Assembly: GCF_900499075.1 (NCBI RefSeq)
Contig: NZ_UIHC01000025.1
Coordinates: forward strand, 1-46,574
DNA: 46,574 nt
Source of the DNA: Roseinatronobacter ekhonensis
GTDB lineage: Bacteria > Pseudomonadota > Alphaproteobacteria > Rhodobacterales > Rhodobacteraceae
Direction: 5' to 3'
The notes below the pieces were generated by a model. It was not told where the DNA came from. It did not search any database and saw nothing but the letters and a program-made list of their open reading frames with translations. Both the position numbers and the translations under genes were made by a program. Numbering within the stretch: the first letter of the stretch is position 1; each line of letters begins with the position of its first letter. Below, one piece after another: positions 8,715 through 21,958 of the stretch.

Positions 8715-9491
8715 CTATTGGGCTATGGCCAGGTTGTAGTCATGGATTACCCGAAGGCCATACATCGTCAGGTCATCCTCGATTTCGTCAAACAGGTCGC
8801 CGGCCTGCGCAAAGAGCGCCGCCAATCCGCCTGTGCCAATCACTTTCATGGGGCGACCGTATTCGGCCTTTATCCGCTGGGTAATCCCTTCGATCAGCCC
8901 TGTATAGCCCCAGAACACACCGGACTGGATGCAAGCGACCGTATTCGTCCCGATCACACGCTCCGGACGGGAAATGTCGACATGAGGCAGGGCGGCAGCC
9001 CCTTGGTGCAGCGCTTCCAAGCTTAGGTTAACCCCCGGCGCGATCACGCCGCCGACATATGCACCGTCCGACGCCACCACGTCGAAATTCGTGGCGGTGC
9101 CGAAATCGACCACGACAACATCGCCGCCGTGGCGCTGAAACGCGCCCGCCGCATTGGCCAGTCGGTCGGGGCCGGGGCGCACGCCCTCTTCCACGCGCGG
9201 GGGTACCGGCAAACGGCATTCGGGCTTGCCCACCACCAGCGGGCGGCAGTCGAAATAGCGGTCGCACAGAACCCGCAGGTTGAACACCACGCGCGGCACG
9301 GTGGAGGAAATCACCACATTGCGCACATCCGCCGAGATTTTGCGCACCTGCATCAGTGTCGACAGCCAGACATAGTACTGGTCGGCCGTGCGCCGATGGT
9401 CGGTCGAAGTGCGCCATGTCTGCACAATCGTCTCACCGTCCCAAAGGGAAAACACAGTGTTGGTGTTGCCGCAGTCAATTGTCAAAAGCAT
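8715..9491 (-). CDS. coaX: Type III pantothenate kinase
   Basis: CoaX phosphorylates pantothenate, the first committed step to coenzyme A, and unlike CoaA is not feedback-inhibited by CoA. The 258-residue protein has the ASKHA-fold phosphate motifs DCGNTNTVFSLWDG (6-19) and DFGTATNFDVV, then GGVIAPGVNLS and the adenosine-motif glycines GTGGLAALF. Length is typical. It lies nine bases downstream of birA and eight upstream of rnj, the usual alphaproteobacterial arrangement. Confidence 0.95.
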   Translation of the reverse strand: MLLTIDCGNTNTVFSLWDGETIVQTWRTSTDHRRTADQYYVWLSTLMQVRKISADVRNVVISSTVPRVVFNLRVLCDRYFDCRPLVVGKPECRLPVPPRVEEGVRPGPDRLANAAGAFQRHGGDVVVVDFGTATNFDVVASDGAYVGGVIAPGVNLSLEALHQGAAALPHVDISRPERVIGTNTVACIQSGVFWGYTGLIEGITQRIKAEYGRPMKVIGTGGLAALFAQAGDLFDEIEDDLTMYGLRVIHDYNLAIAQ

Positions 9492-9500
9492 GGCCGGTCC

Positions 9501-10235
9501 TTAGAAAAACACATCGGCGGCGGGAATTGCACGCGCGCCACGGGGGCCGCGCAGGATAAGCGCGCCGCTTTCGTTTATCCCCTCGAACGTGCCTTCGTGG
9601 GTATCGGTCACGGTGCGCGCCGTGATCGTTTCGCCCAACCGCGCGGCAAGGGCCAGCCATGCGCTGCGAATGGGTGCAAAGCCGTAGGTCGTGAATTGCG
9701 TCTGCCACCGGGCAAAGGCGGGGGCGAGCAGGTCAAGGAACTCTTCGGGGACGACCCGCAAGCCGGTTTCCCCCAACAGGCTGACCGGACGCAGCGCGCC
9801 TGCATCCGCGTCGGGGTGGCCCACAAGGTTAACCCCGATCCCGATGGTCAGATATGGCCCCGCGCTTTCCAGCAAGATCCCCGCCAGCTTTGCGCCATGC
9901 AACAGCACATCATTGGGCCATTTCAGCGCGAAACTATCGGCGCGGCCTGTCGCGGCGGTCAATGCCTCTTGCAACGCAAGCGCAGTCACGAAGGAATAAA
10001 GCGCGGCCTCGGCCGGCGGCATTTCGGGGCGGAACAGGTAGCTTGCGGCAAAATTGCCCGCCGGGTCATGCCACGCGCGGCCCCTGCGCCCCCGCCCTGC
10101 GGTCTGGCGCAGGGTGAGTATCCATTCCGGCCCTGCAAATTGGGTCGCACGGCGCGCGGCCTCTGCATTTGTGCTGTCGACCTGAGGCAGAACGCTGCGC
10201 CCGACCCCATCCGGCCAGTTAGCGGACAAGGGCAT
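9501..10235 (-). CDS. birA: Biotin-[acetyl-CoA-carboxylase] ligase, catalytic domain only
   Basis: The enzyme makes biotinyl-AMP and loads biotin on carboxyl carrier proteins. With the ATG at 10235 the protein has 244 residues. It carries DSTNAEA (20-26), the ligase glycine loop [13 protein letters not shown] (46-58) and [17 protein letters not shown] (105-121). No N-terminal helix-turn-helix is present, so it is a monofunctional (group I) ligase and not a biotin repressor. This start overlaps the nuoN end by 17 bases; the ribosome site is weak, and a TTG two codons later is an alternative. The longer open frame reaching 10283 lies within nuoN and is unlikely to be used. Confidence 0.92.
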   Translation of the reverse strand: MPLSANWPDGVGRSVLPQVDSTNAEAARRATQFAGPEWILTLRQTAGRGRRGRAWHDPAGNFAASYLFRPEMPPAEAALYSFVTALALQEALTAATGRADSFALKWPNDVLLHGAKLAGILLESAGPYLTIGIGVNLVGHPDADAGALRPVSLLGETGLRVVPEEFLDLLAPAFARWQTQFTTYGFAPIRSAWLALAARLGETITARTVTDTHEGTFEGINESGALILRGPRGARAIPAADVFF

Positions 10236-11658
10236 CCGCCGCCAGTGCGGCCATCCCGTCAATACCGAACAGGTTGATGACACCGACCACCATAATCATG
10301 GCACAAGCAACCAACAGGGTGCCCTGAACCGGCGCGCGCACCGTGTCGAGCGGTTCCGACTCTGCGCCGAAATACATGTAGTAGACGATGCGCAGATAGT
10401 AGAATGCCCCGATGACAGACGCGATCACGCCGACAACGGCCAACCATGTCAGGCCCGCATCGACCGCCGCCCACAGAACGTAGAACTTGCCGAAGAACCC
10501 GACCAAGGGCGGCACACCGGCAAGGCTGAACATCAGCACCAGCAATGCCAATGCGCGCAACGGTTCGGCTTTGGACAGTTGGTTCATCTCTGAAATGTCA
10601 GTCACCGGCTTGCCATCGCGCCGCATGGTCAGGATGAAGGCAAAGACACCGATATTCATGGTGACGTAAATCGCCATATAGACCAGCATGCCTTGTACGC
10701 CCTGCGCGGTGCCAGCCGCCAACCCGACCAGCGCAAAGCCCATATGGCTGATCGAGGAATAGGCCATCAGCCGCTTGATGTCGCGCTGCCCGATGGCGGC
10801 AATCGCACCGACGAACATGGACGCCGCCGCCAGAAAGGCCACGATCTGCGACCAGTCACCCGGCACGGTGCCGAAGGCGTCATGCACCAGCCGCGCGATC
10901 AGCGCCATGGCGGCGACTTTGGGCGCCGTGGCAAAGAATGCGGTCACAGGGGTGGGCGCGCCTTCATAGACATCCGGCGTCCACATGTGGAACGGCACGG
11001 CCGACACTTTGAAGGCAAGACCGGCCAACATAAACGCCAGACCCATCATCAGGCCCACCGACATGCCATCATCCGAGATGGTGCTCAGGATGCCCGCAAA
11101 CACGGTCGTGCCTGCATACCCGTAGGTCAGCGACGCGCCATAAAGCAGCAGGCCAGAGGCCAGCGCGCCAAGGATGAAGTATTTCAGGCCCGCTTCCGTC
11201 GACCGGGTCGAGTCGCGGTTCATGGTGGCCACGACATAAAGCGCAAGCGATTGCAGCTCCAACCCCATATAAAGCGCGATCAGGTCGCCTGCGGAGACCA
11301 TGAGCATCATACCCACGACCGATAGGGCGATCAGGATCGGGTATTCGAATTTCAGCAACCCGCCCTCGGCCATGACAGACTTGCCCATCACCAGCACCAC
11401 GGCGGCAGACACAAGGATCAGCATCTTGGCGAATTGTGCGAACCCGTCTTTCAGATACATGCCGTTGAATGCCGTCTGGGCCTCTAGCGATTGAGTGCCG
11501 GAATACAGTGCCAGCATCACCATAAGCGCGGCGGTGGCGTAAAGAATGGGCTCCGCCAGCTTGTCCTTGCCGCCATAGACGCCCACCATCAGCATGGCCA
11601 TGGCAAACAGCGCAAGGACGATTTCTGGTAGCGCCGTGGTAAGATCTGCTCCGATCAT
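10219..11658 (-). CDS. nuoN: NADH-quinone oxidoreductase subunit N
   Basis: One of three antiporter-like proton-pumping subunits of complex I membrane arm. The 479-residue product is almost wholly membrane helices. It has the proton_antipo_M signature [16 protein letters not shown] and [17 protein letters not shown], with the conserved lysine and histidine of the half-channels. It is the last nuo gene, 11 bases after nuoM, and its 3' end overlaps birA. Confidence 0.96.
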   Translation of the reverse strand: MIGADLTTALPEIVLALFAMAMLMVGVYGGKDKLAEPILYATAALMVMLALYSGTQSLEAQTAFNGMYLKDGFAQFAKMLILVSAAVVLVMGKSVMAEGGLLKFEYPILIALSVVGMMLMVSAGDLIALYMGLELQSLALYVVATMNRDSTRSTEAGLKYFILGALASGLLLYGASLTYGYAGTTVFAGILSTISDDGMSVGLMMGLAFMLAGLAFKVSAVPFHMWTPDVYEGAPTPVTAFFATAPKVAAMALIARLVHDAFGTVPGDWSQIVAFLAAASMFVGAIAAIGQRDIKRLMAYSSISHMGFALVGLAAGTAQGVQGMLVYMAIYVTMNIGVFAFILTMRRDGKPVTDISEMNQLSKAEPLRALALLVLMFSLAGVPPLVGFFGKFYVLWAAVDAGLTWLAVVGVIASVIGAFYYLRIVYYMYFGAESEPLDTVRAPVQGTLLVACAMIMVVGVINLFGIDGMAALAADALVR

Positions 11659-11669
11659 GACGGGCCCTT

Positions 11670-13211
11670 TCAGTTCTGTGCCAGTTGGGACGCGGCCTCA
11701 TGGGCCTGCAACGCCAACGCATGTCCATCAACCAGCGCGCTGACCGATGGACCGATGATATCGGTGATAAAGGCGGGATAGACCCCAAGGATCAGCGTGG
11801 CCGCGACCAAGGGGGCCATCATCGCCTTCTCTCGACGGTCCATATCGGTGATGCCCTTCAGGCTGGCCTTGATGAGTTCCCCCATCACCACGCGGCGATA
11901 GAGCCAAAGCGCGTAAGCCGCCGACAGGATCACGCCGGTCGCGGACACGACCGCAACCCATGTGTTGACCTGAAACACACCCATGAAGGTCAGGAATTCG
12001 CCCACGAACCCGCTGGTGCCGGGCAGGCCGACATTGGCCATGGTGAACAGCAGGAACACGGCGGCATAAACCGGCATGCGGTTGACCAGTCCGCCATAGG
12101 CGTCAATCTCTCGGGTATGCATGCGATCATAGATGACGCCCACACCCAGAAACAGCGCACCGGAAATGAAGCCGTGGCTGATCATCTGGAAAATCGCACC
12201 ATCAACACCCTGCTTGTTGGCTGCGAAGATACCCATGGTCACAAAGCCCATATGCGCCACCGACGAATAGGCGATCAGCTTTTTCATGTCGGTCTGCATA
12301 AGTGCCACAAGGCTGGTATAGACGATGGCGATCGCCGACAGCCACAGCACCAGCGGCGCGAAGATGTCGCTGGCCACCGGGAACATGGGCAAGCTGAAGC
12401 GCAAAAAGCCGTAGCCACCCATTTTCAAGAGCACAGCCGCCAGAACAACAGAACCTGCCGTCGGTGCCTGAACGTGGGCATCCGGCAACCATGTATGCAC
12501 CGGCCACATCGGCATTTTCACGGCAAATGACGCGAAGAAGGCCAGCCATAGCAGCGACTGCATGCCGCCGATGACCTGCCAGCCCATCAGGCTGAAGCTT
12601 TCCGTGCTGAACTGGTGTTGCAGCAAAGTCGGGATGTCGGTCGTGCCCGCGTCGACATACATCGCGATCATGGCGACCAGCATCAGCACCGAACCAAGGA
12701 AGGTGTACAGGAAGAACTTGAACGCCGCGTAGATGCGTTCCTTCCCGCCCCAGATGCCTATGATCAGGAACATCGGGATCAGGCCCGCCTCGAAGAACAG
12801 GTAGAACAGCACCAGGTCGAGCGCCGTGAACACGCCGATCATCAGCGTTTCCAACAGCAAGAAGGCGATCATGTATTCCTTGACCCGGTGCGTCACGTTC
12901 CAGCAGGCGGCAATCGTGATCGGCATCAGGAAGGTGGTCAGCATGACGAACAGAACCGAAATGCCGTCGACCCCCATCTTATAGGTCAGGCCCAATATCC
13001 ATTCGTGTTCTTCCACGAACTGAAAGCCCGTATCAGCCGTGTCAAATCCGAAGAGCAGGATCAAGGATGCCGCAAAGGTCGCAAGCGTAGCAACAAAAGC
13101 CACCCATTTGGCGTTGTTTTGTGCGGCCTCATCCTCTCCGCGCAGGAACACAGCAAGGATCAGTGCCGCCACCGCAGGCGTGAAGGTGATGATGGAAAGC
13201 AGGTTCAGCAT
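11670..13211 (-). CDS. nuoM: NADH-quinone oxidoreductase subunit M
   Basis: Antiporter-like proton-pumping subunit of complex I. The 513-residue product has the family motifs [18 protein letters not shown] and [18 protein letters not shown], plus the conserved glutamate in the [11 protein letters not shown] helix. Its ATG (13211-13209) shares one base with the nuoL stop (TGATG), so the two are translationally coupled. Confidence 0.96.
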   Translation of the reverse strand: MLNLLSIITFTPAVAALILAVFLRGEDEAAQNNAKWVAFVATLATFAASLILLFGFDTADTGFQFVEEHEWILGLTYKMGVDGISVLFVMLTTFLMPITIAACWNVTHRVKEYMIAFLLLETLMIGVFTALDLVLFYLFFEAGLIPMFLIIGIWGGKERIYAAFKFFLYTFLGSVLMLVAMIAMYVDAGTTDIPTLLQHQFSTESFSLMGWQVIGGMQSLLWLAFFASFAVKMPMWPVHTWLPDAHVQAPTAGSVVLAAVLLKMGGYGFLRFSLPMFPVASDIFAPLVLWLSAIAIVYTSLVALMQTDMKKLIAYSSVAHMGFVTMGIFAANKQGVDGAIFQMISHGFISGALFLGVGVIYDRMHTREIDAYGGLVNRMPVYAAVFLLFTMANVGLPGTSGFVGEFLTFMGVFQVNTWVAVVSATGVILSAAYALWLYRRVVMGELIKASLKGITDMDRREKAMMAPLVAATLILGVYPAFITDIIGPSVSALVDGHALALQAHEAASQLAQN

Positions 13212-15175
13212 CAGTTTGCCCCTCCGCCCAGCGTGACAAAGCTCACGATGGCGACAATGCCCAGCACCATGGCAAAGGCGTAGTGATAGACAAAGCCCGA
13301 CTGCGCGCGGCCCGCCAGACGGGTCAGCATTGGGATAATCCCCATCGCCAGCCCGTTGATGCCGCCGTCAATCGTGCCGCCGTCGCCCTTCTTCCACAGG
13401 AATGTGCCGATGGCCTTTGCGGGGCGGACAAACACAGCGTCATAAATCTCGTCAAAATACCACTTGTTCAGCAGGAACTGGTAGGCACCGGGGAAGGTTT
13501 CAGCCAGCCGCTTGGGCAATTCGGTATTGCGCAGGTAGAACAACCACGCCAGCCCAAGGCCCAGCAGCATGGCGACAAAGGGCGCGGCCTTCACCCATTT
13601 CGGCACATAATGCGCGTCATGGATCAGGTCGTTTTCCGGCAGCAGAAAGATGGACGCGCCGAAATATTCGCGCACGGCCTCGGTGGACCCAAAGAACGGC
13701 CCGTAGAAAACCATGCCCGACAGCACAGCACCAACGGCGAGCACCGCAAGCGGCACCAGCATGACCAAGGGGCTTTCATGCGCGTGTTCATGCGTGTGCT
13801 TGTCGCCGCGCGGAGTGCCAAAGAAGGTCATGAACATCAGCCGCCAGCTATAGAAACTGGTCATCAGCGCCGCGATTACAAGAATCCAGAAGGCATAGGT
13901 CGTGCCCGCCGCAAAGGCGCTTTCGATGATCGCATCTTTCGAGACGAACCCGGCGAGGCCAATGGTCGTCAGCGGAATGCCCACACCGGTAATCGCCAGC
14001 GTCCCTATCAGCATGGCGTAATAGGTCATGGGCAGTTTCTTGCGAAGCCCGCCGTAGTTCCGCATGTCCTGTTCATGGTGCATGCCATGAATGACCGATC
14101 CCGCCCCAAGAAACAGCATGGCCTTGAAGAAGGCATGCGTCAGCAGGTGGAACATGGCGACCGAATAGACGCCGATGCCCGCCGCGACGAACATATAGCC
14201 AAGCTGCGAACAGGTCGAATAGGCGATCACGCGCTTGATGTCGTTTTGCACAAGGCCCACCGTTGCGGCGAAAAACGCGGTCAGCGCACCGACCAGCACG
14301 ATGAAGGTCGTGACCTGCGGCGTGTATTCCATCAGCGGCGAGAAGCGCGCAACAAGGAACACACCCGCCGTGACCATGGTCGCGGCGTGGATCAGCGCCG
14401 ACACCGGCGTCGGGCCTTCCATCGCGTCGGGCAACCATGTGTGTAGCAACAACTGCGCCGATTTGCCCATGGCCCCCACGAACAGCAAGAACGCGATCAG
14501 GTTTGCGGCGTTCCATTCCGTCCACAAAAAGCTGACCGTGGTTTCGGCCAGCATGGGCGCGGCGGCGAAAACGTCGTCATAGGCGATGGAATCGACCAGA
14601 TAGAAGGTGATCATCAGTGCGATGATCAAGCCCATATCGCCCACACGGTTAACGATAAACGCCTTCATCGCGGCAGCGCCCGCGCTTTGCTTGCGGAAGT
14701 AAAAGCCGATCAGCAGGTAAGACGCCAGCCCGACGCCTTCCCAGCCGAAGAAGAGTTGCACAAGGTTATCGCCCGTCACCAGCATAAGCATGGCGAAGGT
14801 AAAGAGCGACAGATAGGCGAAAAAGCGCGGGCGGTAGCTTTCGTCATCGTTGAAATGGCTGTCATGCGCCATGTAGCCGAAGCTATAGAGGTGCACGAGA
14901 GCCGAGACCGTGGTAATCACGATCAGCATGACCGCTGTCAGGCGGTCCAGCCGGATCGCCCAGTCACCGACCAGCGTGCCGCTGTCGATCCAGCGCATCA
15001 GCGTGACGCGCGTGACCTCGCCATCATGCGACAGAAAGATGACCCAAGACAGGATCGCGGACAAGAACAGCAGCGCGGTCGCAATGATCTGTGCGGGTTT
15101 TTCACCCGTCACACGCCAGAACAGCCCGGCGATGATCGCGCCGACCAAGGGCGCAAGTAGAACTATCGTCGCCAT
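13211..15175 (-). CDS. nuoL: NADH-quinone oxidoreductase subunit L
   Basis: Largest antiporter-like subunit, at the distal tip of the complex I membrane arm. The 654-residue product has the N-terminal proton_antipo_N part ([19 protein letters not shown]), the core motif [17 protein letters not shown] and [18 protein letters not shown]. Its long C-terminal extension is where the lateral amphipathic helix of NuoL lies. A short histidine-rich loop ([10 protein letters not shown]) precedes the late helices. nuoK ends four bases upstream. Confidence 0.97.
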   Translation of the reverse strand: MATIVLLAPLVGAIIAGLFWRVTGEKPAQIIATALLFLSAILSWVIFLSHDGEVTRVTLMRWIDSGTLVGDWAIRLDRLTAVMLIVITTVSALVHLYSFGYMAHDSHFNDDESYRPRFFAYLSLFTFAMLMLVTGDNLVQLFFGWEGVGLASYLLIGFYFRKQSAGAAAMKAFIVNRVGDMGLIIALMITFYLVDSIAYDDVFAAAPMLAETTVSFLWTEWNAANLIAFLLFVGAMGKSAQLLLHTWLPDAMEGPTPVSALIHAATMVTAGVFLVARFSPLMEYTPQVTTFIVLVGALTAFFAATVGLVQNDIKRVIAYSTCSQLGYMFVAAGIGVYSVAMFHLLTHAFFKAMLFLGAGSVIHGMHHEQDMRNYGGLRKKLPMTYYAMLIGTLAITGVGIPLTTIGLAGFVSKDAIIESAFAAGTTYAFWILVIAALMTSFYSWRLMFMTFFGTPRGDKHTHEHAHESPLVMLVPLAVLAVGAVLSGMVFYGPFFGSTEAVREYFGASIFLLPENDLIHDAHYVPKWVKAAPFVAMLLGLGLAWLFYLRNTELPKRLAETFPGAYQFLLNKWYFDEIYDAVFVRPAKAIGTFLWKKGDGGTIDGGINGLAMGIIPMLTRLAGRAQSGFVYHYAFAMVLGIVAIVSFVTLGGGAN

Positions 15176-15179
15176 CGGA

Positions 15180-15485
15180 TCAGCCTTTCATCACGTTGAC
15201 GTCTTCGACGTCGATCGTGCCACGGTTGCGGAAGAAGCACACAAGGATCGCAAGGCCAATCGCGGCCTCTGCCGCCGCCACGGTCAGCACGAACATGGTA
15301 AACACCTGCCCGACCAGGTCGTTCAGGAAGCTCGAAAACGCGACAAGGTTGATGTTCACCGACAACAGCATCAGTTCAATCGACATCAGGATGACGATGA
15401 TGTTCTTGCGGTTCAGGAATATGCCGAAAATCCCGATGACGAATAGCGCCGCCGCCACCGTCAGGTAATGTTCTAGTCCTACCAT
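15180..15485 (-). CDS. nuoK: NADH-quinone oxidoreductase subunit K
   Basis: Small membrane subunit of complex I with three helices. The 101-residue product keeps the two intramembrane glutamates needed for proton transfer, Glu37 ([16 protein letters not shown]) and Glu73 ([11 protein letters not shown]), matching Glu36 and Glu72 of E. coli NuoK. Sixty-six bases without a gene separate it from nuoJ upstream. Confidence 0.97.
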   Translation of the reverse strand: MVGLEHYLTVAAALFVIGIFGIFLNRKNIIVILMSIELMLLSVNINLVAFSSFLNDLVGQVFTMFVLTVAAAEAAIGLAILVCFFRNRGTIDVEDVNVMKG

Positions 15486-15551
15486 TGTCGTCCCTCGTGT
15501 TATTCTGGTGCGCGGCCTTTGCGGCTCTTGCGTTTCGGTGGCAGGCGGGTC

Positions 15552-16169
15552 TTAGCCCAGCCCCTGCCCCGGTTTGACATCTTTCAATTCCATCGCCTTG
15601 GCCGGATCACGGTGCATCTGCGCGATGACGTTCTGGCGCTTCACGTCCTTGCGGTGGCGCAGGGTCAGCACGATGGCGCCGACCATCGCAACCAGCAGGA
15701 TCAGGCCGGAAACCTGGAACAGCAGGAAATACTGGTCATAGATGATCATCCCCAGCGCCTTGGTGTTGTGGACTTCCGCAACGTCGGGCGTGGGCGCTTG
15801 ACGCAGCCCTTCTGCCATTTCGCTGGTGGACCATGCACTGTACAGCATGCCCATCTGCAACAGCAAAACCACGCCAATGATGGCGGCAATCGGGAAGTAT
15901 CGCGCCATTTCCCCGCGCAGTGAGGCAAAGTCGATGTCGAGCATCATTACCACGAACAGGAACAACACCGCGACCGCGCCGACATAGACGATGATCAGCA
16001 ACATCGCCATAAACTCGGCCCCCAGCAGGACAAACAGCCCTGCCGCCGACAGGAAGCACAGGATCAGCCACAGCACCGAATGCACCATGTTGCGCGAGAT
16101 CGTGACCAGAAAGCCCGCGCCCAGCAGCGTGACCGCGAATGCGTAGAATGTGATATCGGCTATGCCCAT
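15552..16169 (-). CDS. nuoJ: NADH-quinone oxidoreductase subunit J
   Basis: Membrane subunit of complex I whose third helix carries the pi-bulge that moves during catalysis. The 205-residue product has five predicted helices, including the conserved segment [21 protein letters not shown] soluble tail (RHRKDVKRQ... DVKPGQGLG) follows. The length fits alphaproteobacterial NuoJ. It lies between nuoI and nuoK in the usual order. Confidence 0.96.
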   Translation of the reverse strand: MGIADITFYAFAVTLLGAGFLVTISRNMVHSVLWLILCFLSAAGLFVLLGAEFMAMLLIIVYVGAVAVLFLFVVMMLDIDFASLRGEMARYFPIAAIIGVVLLLQMGMLYSAWSTSEMAEGLRQAPTPDVAEVHNTKALGMIIYDQYFLLFQVSGLILLVAMVGAIVLTLRHRKDVKRQNVIAQMHRDPAKAMELKDVKPGQGLG

Positions 16170-16204
16170 GTCCCTCGGCGTCCTTTATTCATTGCCCGAA
16201 GGCC

Positions 16205-17736
<1,532 letters not shown>

Positions 17737-17751
17737 GCGTCCCTCTATTCC

Positions 17752-18168
17752 TCAAACGGTTGGAATGCCCTGCGTCTTGCAGTCATCCACGACCACTTCC
17801 GCGTCTATTGTTCTTGTGCCGCGTGGCAAGTCTGGCGAGATGGTGTAAACCCCATCCGCTTCCCAAATGCCACCCTTTAGGCCCGCGTTGGTGCGGACAT
17901 GGCGCGCAAAACTGTACCCGCGGATCAATGCGTATTGGGCCGCGGCGCAGCGGGTATAGGCAATGGCCTCGGACTGACCACCCTCGCCAGCAAGCTGCAC
18001 GACAAAACTGACCAGATCGCCCTCTAGCAACCGCGTGTCCACGCCCAGATATTGTGTGCGCGCGGGCGGGTCGAGCGTGCCGCGCGCGCCCTGCCCCGCG
18101 ACACAGCCCATCAGCCCGCCGCAAGCGGCGAGCGTCAAGGCTTTGACAGGAAGGGTGCGTGCGATCAT
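17752..18168 (-). CDS. Small lipoprotein encoded between nuoG and nuoH
   Basis: The 138-residue product has a short signal peptide ending in lipobox LMGC, so Cys22 would be lipidated and the rest periplasmic. The mature part is mixed alpha/beta with two more cysteines (near AYTRCAAAQYALI and VVDDCKTQG). It belongs to no family I can name. It sits tightly in the nuo operon (five bases after nuoG, 15 before nuoH). Rhodobacter nuo clusters carry unidentified frames at several such places. A role in assembly or stability of complex I, or simple co-expression, are both possible; neither is shown by the sequence. Confidence 0.85.
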   Translation of the reverse strand: MIARTLPVKALTLAACGGLMGCVAGQGARGTLDPPARTQYLGVDTRLLEGDLVSFVVQLAGEGGQSEAIAYTRCAAAQYALIRGYSFARHVRTNAGLKGGIWEADGVYTISPDLPRGTRTIDAEVVVDDCKTQGIPTV

Positions 18169-18173
18169 CGTGT

Positions 18174-20192
18174 CTACTCTGCCGCCATTGCGGTTTCGGC
18201 CCGCGCTTTGGCCATCGCGGACAGTTCCGCCATCAGGCTGGAAGCCCGCGCCACCGGGTTGGTCAGGTAATGATCCGTGATTGCGGGTTTGAACGCCACT
18301 TGTGCCAGCTTGCCTTGTGGCAGCGCCTGCCAGTCGTTTTCCGGCACCTCGTCAATATCGCCCAGATGCGGGAATTCGGCAGTCAACTTGTTGCGCAGGG
18401 CAGCCAGACTGTCGAACGGCAAGGTCGCGCCCAATTCCGCCGACAGCGCGCGCAGGATAGCCCAGTTTTCCTTGGCCTCTCCCGGACCGAAACCGGCCCG
18501 CAATGCAAGCTGCGGACGGCCTTCGGTATTCACGAACAGCCCGGCTTCTTCGGTATAGGCCGCACCGGGCAGGATGATGTCGGCGCGGTGCGCGCCACGG
18601 TCGCCGTGGCTGCCCTGGTAGATCACAAACGCGCCCGGCGCGATGTCGACCTCGTCGGCGCCAAGGTTGTAGATCACCTCTGCCCCTTCGGTCGCAGCCG
18701 GCATCCCGCCCTCGGTCGTGCAGCCGATATCCATCGCCCCCACACGCCCTGCGGCACTGTGCAGAACCAGCAGTTTCGCGCCGGATTTCTCGGCAATCGC
18801 CTGCGCGGTGGCCAGCACAGCGTCGCCGTCACCATCGCGCAGCGCGCCTTGGCCGACGATCACGACGCATTCCTTGTCGGCCAGATCGGACATATCCAGA
18901 TCCAGCACATGCGCCAACGCCGCACGGTCGGTGCCCATATGCTCATAATCATAGGTCAGATCGACCGCTTCACCCACCAGCGTGACATCTGCGCCGTGCA
19001 GCCAAGCCTTGCGGATGCGCGAGTTGAGCACCGGCGCTTCGGCGCGCGGGTTGGTGCCGATCAGCAGGATTTTCTGCGCGCGGTCCACGTCTTCGATGGT
19101 CGCGGTGCCGACATAGGCAGAGCGATTTCCCGCAGGCAGCTTCGCGCCGTCGGTGCGGCATTCGGTTGTCCCGCCAAGCCCCTCGACCAGCGATTTCAGC
19201 GCATAGGCCGCCTCTGTCGAGGCCAGATCGCCCACAAGGCCCGTGACCTTCTTGCCCTGCATCGCCGCAGCAGCAGCCGACAAGGCCTCTGGCCACGTCG
19301 CCGCGCGCAACTTGCCGTTTTCACGGATATAGGGGCGGTCAAGCCGTTGGCGCTTCAATCCGTCCCAGACATAGCGCGAGCGGTCCGACAGCCATTCCTC
19401 GTTAATGCCGTCATGGTTGCGCGGCAGGATGCGCATCACTTCGCGGCCCTTGGTATCCACGCGGATGTTGGAGCCCAAGGCATCCATCACGTCGATGGTT
19501 TCGGTCTTGGTCAGTTCCCACGGGCGTGCGGTAAACGCATAGGGCTTTGAGACCAGCGCCCCCACCGGGCACAGGTCCACAATGTTGCCGACCATCTCGG
19601 ATTCGATCAATGCGCCCAAGTAGGTGGTGATCTCTGCATCCTCGCCACGCCCCGTCTGGCCCATGACCTGCACGCCCGCAACCTCGGTCGTAAACCGCAC
19701 GCAGCGCGTGCAGGAAATGCAGCGCGTCATGTGGGTTTCGACCAGCGGGCCAAGGTGCAAATCCTCGGTCGCGCGCTTGGGTTCGCGGAAGCGCGAGAAA
19801 TCGACGCCATACGCCATGGCCTGATCCTGCAGGTCACACTCGCCGCCCTGATCGCAAATCGGGCAATCCAGCGGGTGGTTGATGAGCAGAAACTCCATCA
19901 CCCCTTCGCGGGCCTTTTTGACCATCGGCGTGTTGGTCTTGACCTGCGGCGGGCTGCCATCGGGGAATGAGCGCATGTCCTTGACCTGCATCGCGCAGCT
20001 TGCCGCCGGTTTCGGCGGTCCGGGCTGCACTTCGACCAGACACATGCGGCAATTGCCGGCAATCGAGAGGCGCTCATGGTAGCAGAAACGCGGAATCTCG
20101 ATCCCGACCATCTCGCACGCCTGAATCAGCGTCATGGTCTGCGGAACTTCCACTTCCTGCCCGTCGATGATGATCTTGCGAAGGTCAGACAT
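18174..20192 (-). CDS. nuoG: NADH-quinone oxidoreductase subunit G
   Basis: NuoG is the large iron-sulfur subunit of the peripheral arm. The 672-residue product begins with a 2Fe-2S ferredoxin domain, Cys37/48/51/66. The His-Cys3 cluster region ([19 protein letters not shown]) and the [10 protein letters not shown] 4Fe-4S motif follow. The rest is a molybdopterin-oxidoreductase-like domain that has lost its cofactor role. Length is like the Paracoccus/Rhodobacter subunit and much shorter than E. coli NuoG, which has ~900 residues. Confidence 0.97.
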   Translation of the reverse strand: MSDLRKIIIDGQEVEVPQTMTLIQACEMVGIEIPRFCYHERLSIAGNCRMCLVEVQPGPPKPAASCAMQVKDMRSFPDGSPPQVKTNTPMVKKAREGVMEFLLINHPLDCPICDQGGECDLQDQAMAYGVDFSRFREPKRATEDLHLGPLVETHMTRCISCTRCVRFTTEVAGVQVMGQTGRGEDAEITTYLGALIESEMVGNIVDLCPVGALVSKPYAFTARPWELTKTETIDVMDALGSNIRVDTKGREVMRILPRNHDGINEEWLSDRSRYVWDGLKRQRLDRPYIRENGKLRAATWPEALSAAAAAMQGKKVTGLVGDLASTEAAYALKSLVEGLGGTTECRTDGAKLPAGNRSAYVGTATIEDVDRAQKILLIGTNPRAEAPVLNSRIRKAWLHGADVTLVGEAVDLTYDYEHMGTDRAALAHVLDLDMSDLADKECVVIVGQGALRDGDGDAVLATAQAIAEKSGAKLLVLHSAAGRVGAMDIGCTTEGGMPAATEGAEVIYNLGADEVDIAPGAFVIYQGSHGDRGAHRADIILPGAAYTEEAGLFVNTEGRPQLALRAGFGPGEAKENWAILRALSAELGATLPFDSLAALRNKLTAEFPHLGDIDEVPENDWQALPQGKLAQVAFKPAITDHYLTNPVARASSLMAELSAMAKARAETAMAAE

Positions 20193-20195
20193 AAC

Positions 20196-20636
20196 TCACT
20201 TCTCCCGCAGCCGGCTGCCCAAGGACGTGCCTTCGGCGATCTGGCTGCTTGCATAGGCACAGACGGCCTGTTCGTTCAAAGGGTCCACATCGGCGGACCG
20301 CAGGTAGGTGTAGACCAGCTGGCGCATACGTACCTGCTCGGCGTCATCCTCGACAAAAGCTTCGATCTGGCTGCGGCTTGGGCCAAGCGCGCGCGCCTTG
20401 CTATACAGTCCGAGGAAATAGGCCACACGCGCCAGCCTGCCCGGCGGGTCGATGCTATCAGGGCAGGAATCCGCGATATGCTTGACAAGGGCGGCTGTAA
20501 ACAGACCGTTATACACTTCTGGCGCACCGCGCAGCAGCTCGTTTACCTCTGACTGGGTCATCGCGGCAGCAGGGGCGCTTGCGACAAGCGCGCCCGCCAT
20601 TGCCAGTGCCCCTATGTTGCGCCGAAACAGCATCAC
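20196..20636 (-). CDS. Secreted DUF5333-type protein between nuoF and nuoG
   Basis: The 146-residue product starts with an export signal (basic FRR, then a hydrophobic stretch, cleavage after ASAPAAA at about residue 25). A helical periplasmic domain follows with two cysteines, Cys58 and Cys126, that could form a disulfide. I believe it matches DUF5333, a Rhodobacteraceae family of unknown function found in nuo operons; that name is from memory. It lies three bases before nuoG and one base after nuoF. Its fixed position suggests a link to complex I biogenesis, though complex I has no known periplasmic partner here. Confidence 0.85.
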   Translation of the reverse strand: MMLFRRNIGALAMAGALVASAPAAAMTQSEVNELLRGAPEVYNGLFTAALVKHIADSCPDSIDPPGRLARVAYFLGLYSKARALGPSRSQIEAFVEDDAEQVRMRQLVYTYLRSADVDPLNEQAVCAYASSQIAEGTSLGSRLREK

Positions 20637-20637
20637 A

Positions 20638-21936
20638 TCACTCCGCCGCCACGCGCGGGCTGCGCCCGGCTTTTTGCGCCCGAATACGGTCTTCGATCTC
20701 GTCGCGGAAATTGCGGATCAGGCCTTGGATCGGCCATGCCGCCGCGTCGCCAAGCGCGCAGATCGTATGCCCCTCGACCTGCTTGGAGACATCCCAGAGC
20801 ATATCGATTTCCTCGATCTCGGCCTCTCCGCGCACAAGCCGGTCCATGACGCGCATCATCCAGCCGGTGCCTTCGCGGCAGGGCGTGCACTGGCCGCAGC
20901 TTTCGTGCTTGTAGAATTTGGCCAAGCGCCAGATCGCCTGCACGATATCGGTGGATTTATCCATCACGATGACCGCGGCGGTGCCAAGACCCGACCGCAA
21001 ATCCTTTTGCAGATAGTCGAAATCCATGATCGCGCCTTGCATGTTCTCGCCGCGCACGCAGGGCACGGATGACCCGCCGGGGATTACCGCCAGCAGGTTA
21101 TCCATCCCGCCGCGCACGCCGCCGCAATGGGTCTCGATCAGTTCTTCAAAGCTGATCGACATCGCCTCTTCCACAACGCAAGGGCGATTCACATGGCCGG
21201 ATATGGCGAAAATCTTGGTGCCCGCATTGTTGGGCCGCCCGAAGCCCGAAAACCATGACGCGCCACGCCGCAGAATGGTGGGCACAACGGCAATGGATTC
21301 CACGTTGTTCACCGTGGTCGGGCAACCATACAGCCCCGCCCCCGCCGGGAATGGCGGTTTCATGCGCGGCATCCCCTTCTTGCCTTCAAGGCTTTCCAGA
21401 AGTGCCGTTTCCTCTCCGCAGATATAGGCGCCTGCCCCGTGATGCAGGTAGATGTCGAAATCATAGCCCGATCCGCAGGCATTCGGGCCGACCAGACCGG
21501 CGGCGTAAGCTTCATCTATGGCGTTTTGCAGCGCCTCTTTTTCACGAATGTACTCGCCGCGAATATAGATGTAGCAGGCATGCGCCCGCATCGCGAAAGA
21601 CGCGATCAGGCATCCCTCGATCAGCGTATGCGGATCGTGGCGCATGATCTCGCGGTCCTTGCAGGTGCCCGGCTCGGATTCGTCTGCGTTCACAACCAGA
21701 TAGGCGGGCCGACCGTCGCTTTCCTTGGGCATGAATGACCATTTCAGACCGGTGGGAAAGCCCGCTCCGCCGCGCCCGCGCAGGCCCGATTGCTTCATCT
21801 CGTCCACGATCCAGTCGCGGCCCTTTTCCAGCAGCTTTTTGGTGCCATCCCAATGGCCACGCGCCTGCGCACCTTTCAGCGAGCGGTCATGCATGCCGTA
21901 AAGGTTGGTAAAGATGCGGTCCTTGTCGTCCAGCAT
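20638..21936 (-). CDS. nuoF: NADH-quinone oxidoreductase subunit F
   Basis: NuoF is the NADH-oxidising subunit with FMN and cluster N3. The 432-residue product has the nucleotide-binding glycine motif GRGGAGF (54-60) and [12 protein letters not shown] (86-97). The second glycine region is [19 protein letters not shown], and the N3 ligand motif is [12 protein letters not shown] with the distant fourth cysteine in HTICALGD. Length and motifs are canonical. Confidence 0.97.
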   Translation of the reverse strand: MLDDKDRIFTNLYGMHDRSLKGAQARGHWDGTKKLLEKGRDWIVDEMKQSGLRGRGGAGFPTGLKWSFMPKESDGRPAYLVVNADESEPGTCKDREIMRHDPHTLIEGCLIASFAMRAHACYIYIRGEYIREKEALQNAIDEAYAAGLVGPNACGSGYDFDIYLHHGAGAYICGEETALLESLEGKKGMPRMKPPFPAGAGLYGCPTTVNNVESIAVVPTILRRGASWFSGFGRPNNAGTKIFAISGHVNRPCVVEEAMSISFEELIETHCGGVRGGMDNLLAVIPGGSSVPCVRGENMQGAIMDFDYLQKDLRSGLGTAAVIVMDKSTDIVQAIWRLAKFYKHESCGQCTPCREGTGWMMRVMDRLVRGEAEIEEIDMLWDVSKQVEGHTICALGDAAAWPIQGLIRNFRDEIEDRIRAQKAGRSPRVAAE

Positions 21937-21958
21937 ATGCGTATCCTTGTTTGCGCGT

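Noticed and set aside
9129-10277. Long open frame on the plus strand opposite coaX and birA
   Set aside because: Composition (repeated RG/HG-rich stretches, no domain) is typical of the antisense of GC-rich genes; coaX and birA on the other strand are unmistakable.
13283-14446. Long plus-strand frame opposite nuoL
   Set aside because: Histidine/arginine/glutamine-rich shadow of a hydrophobic membrane protein gene.
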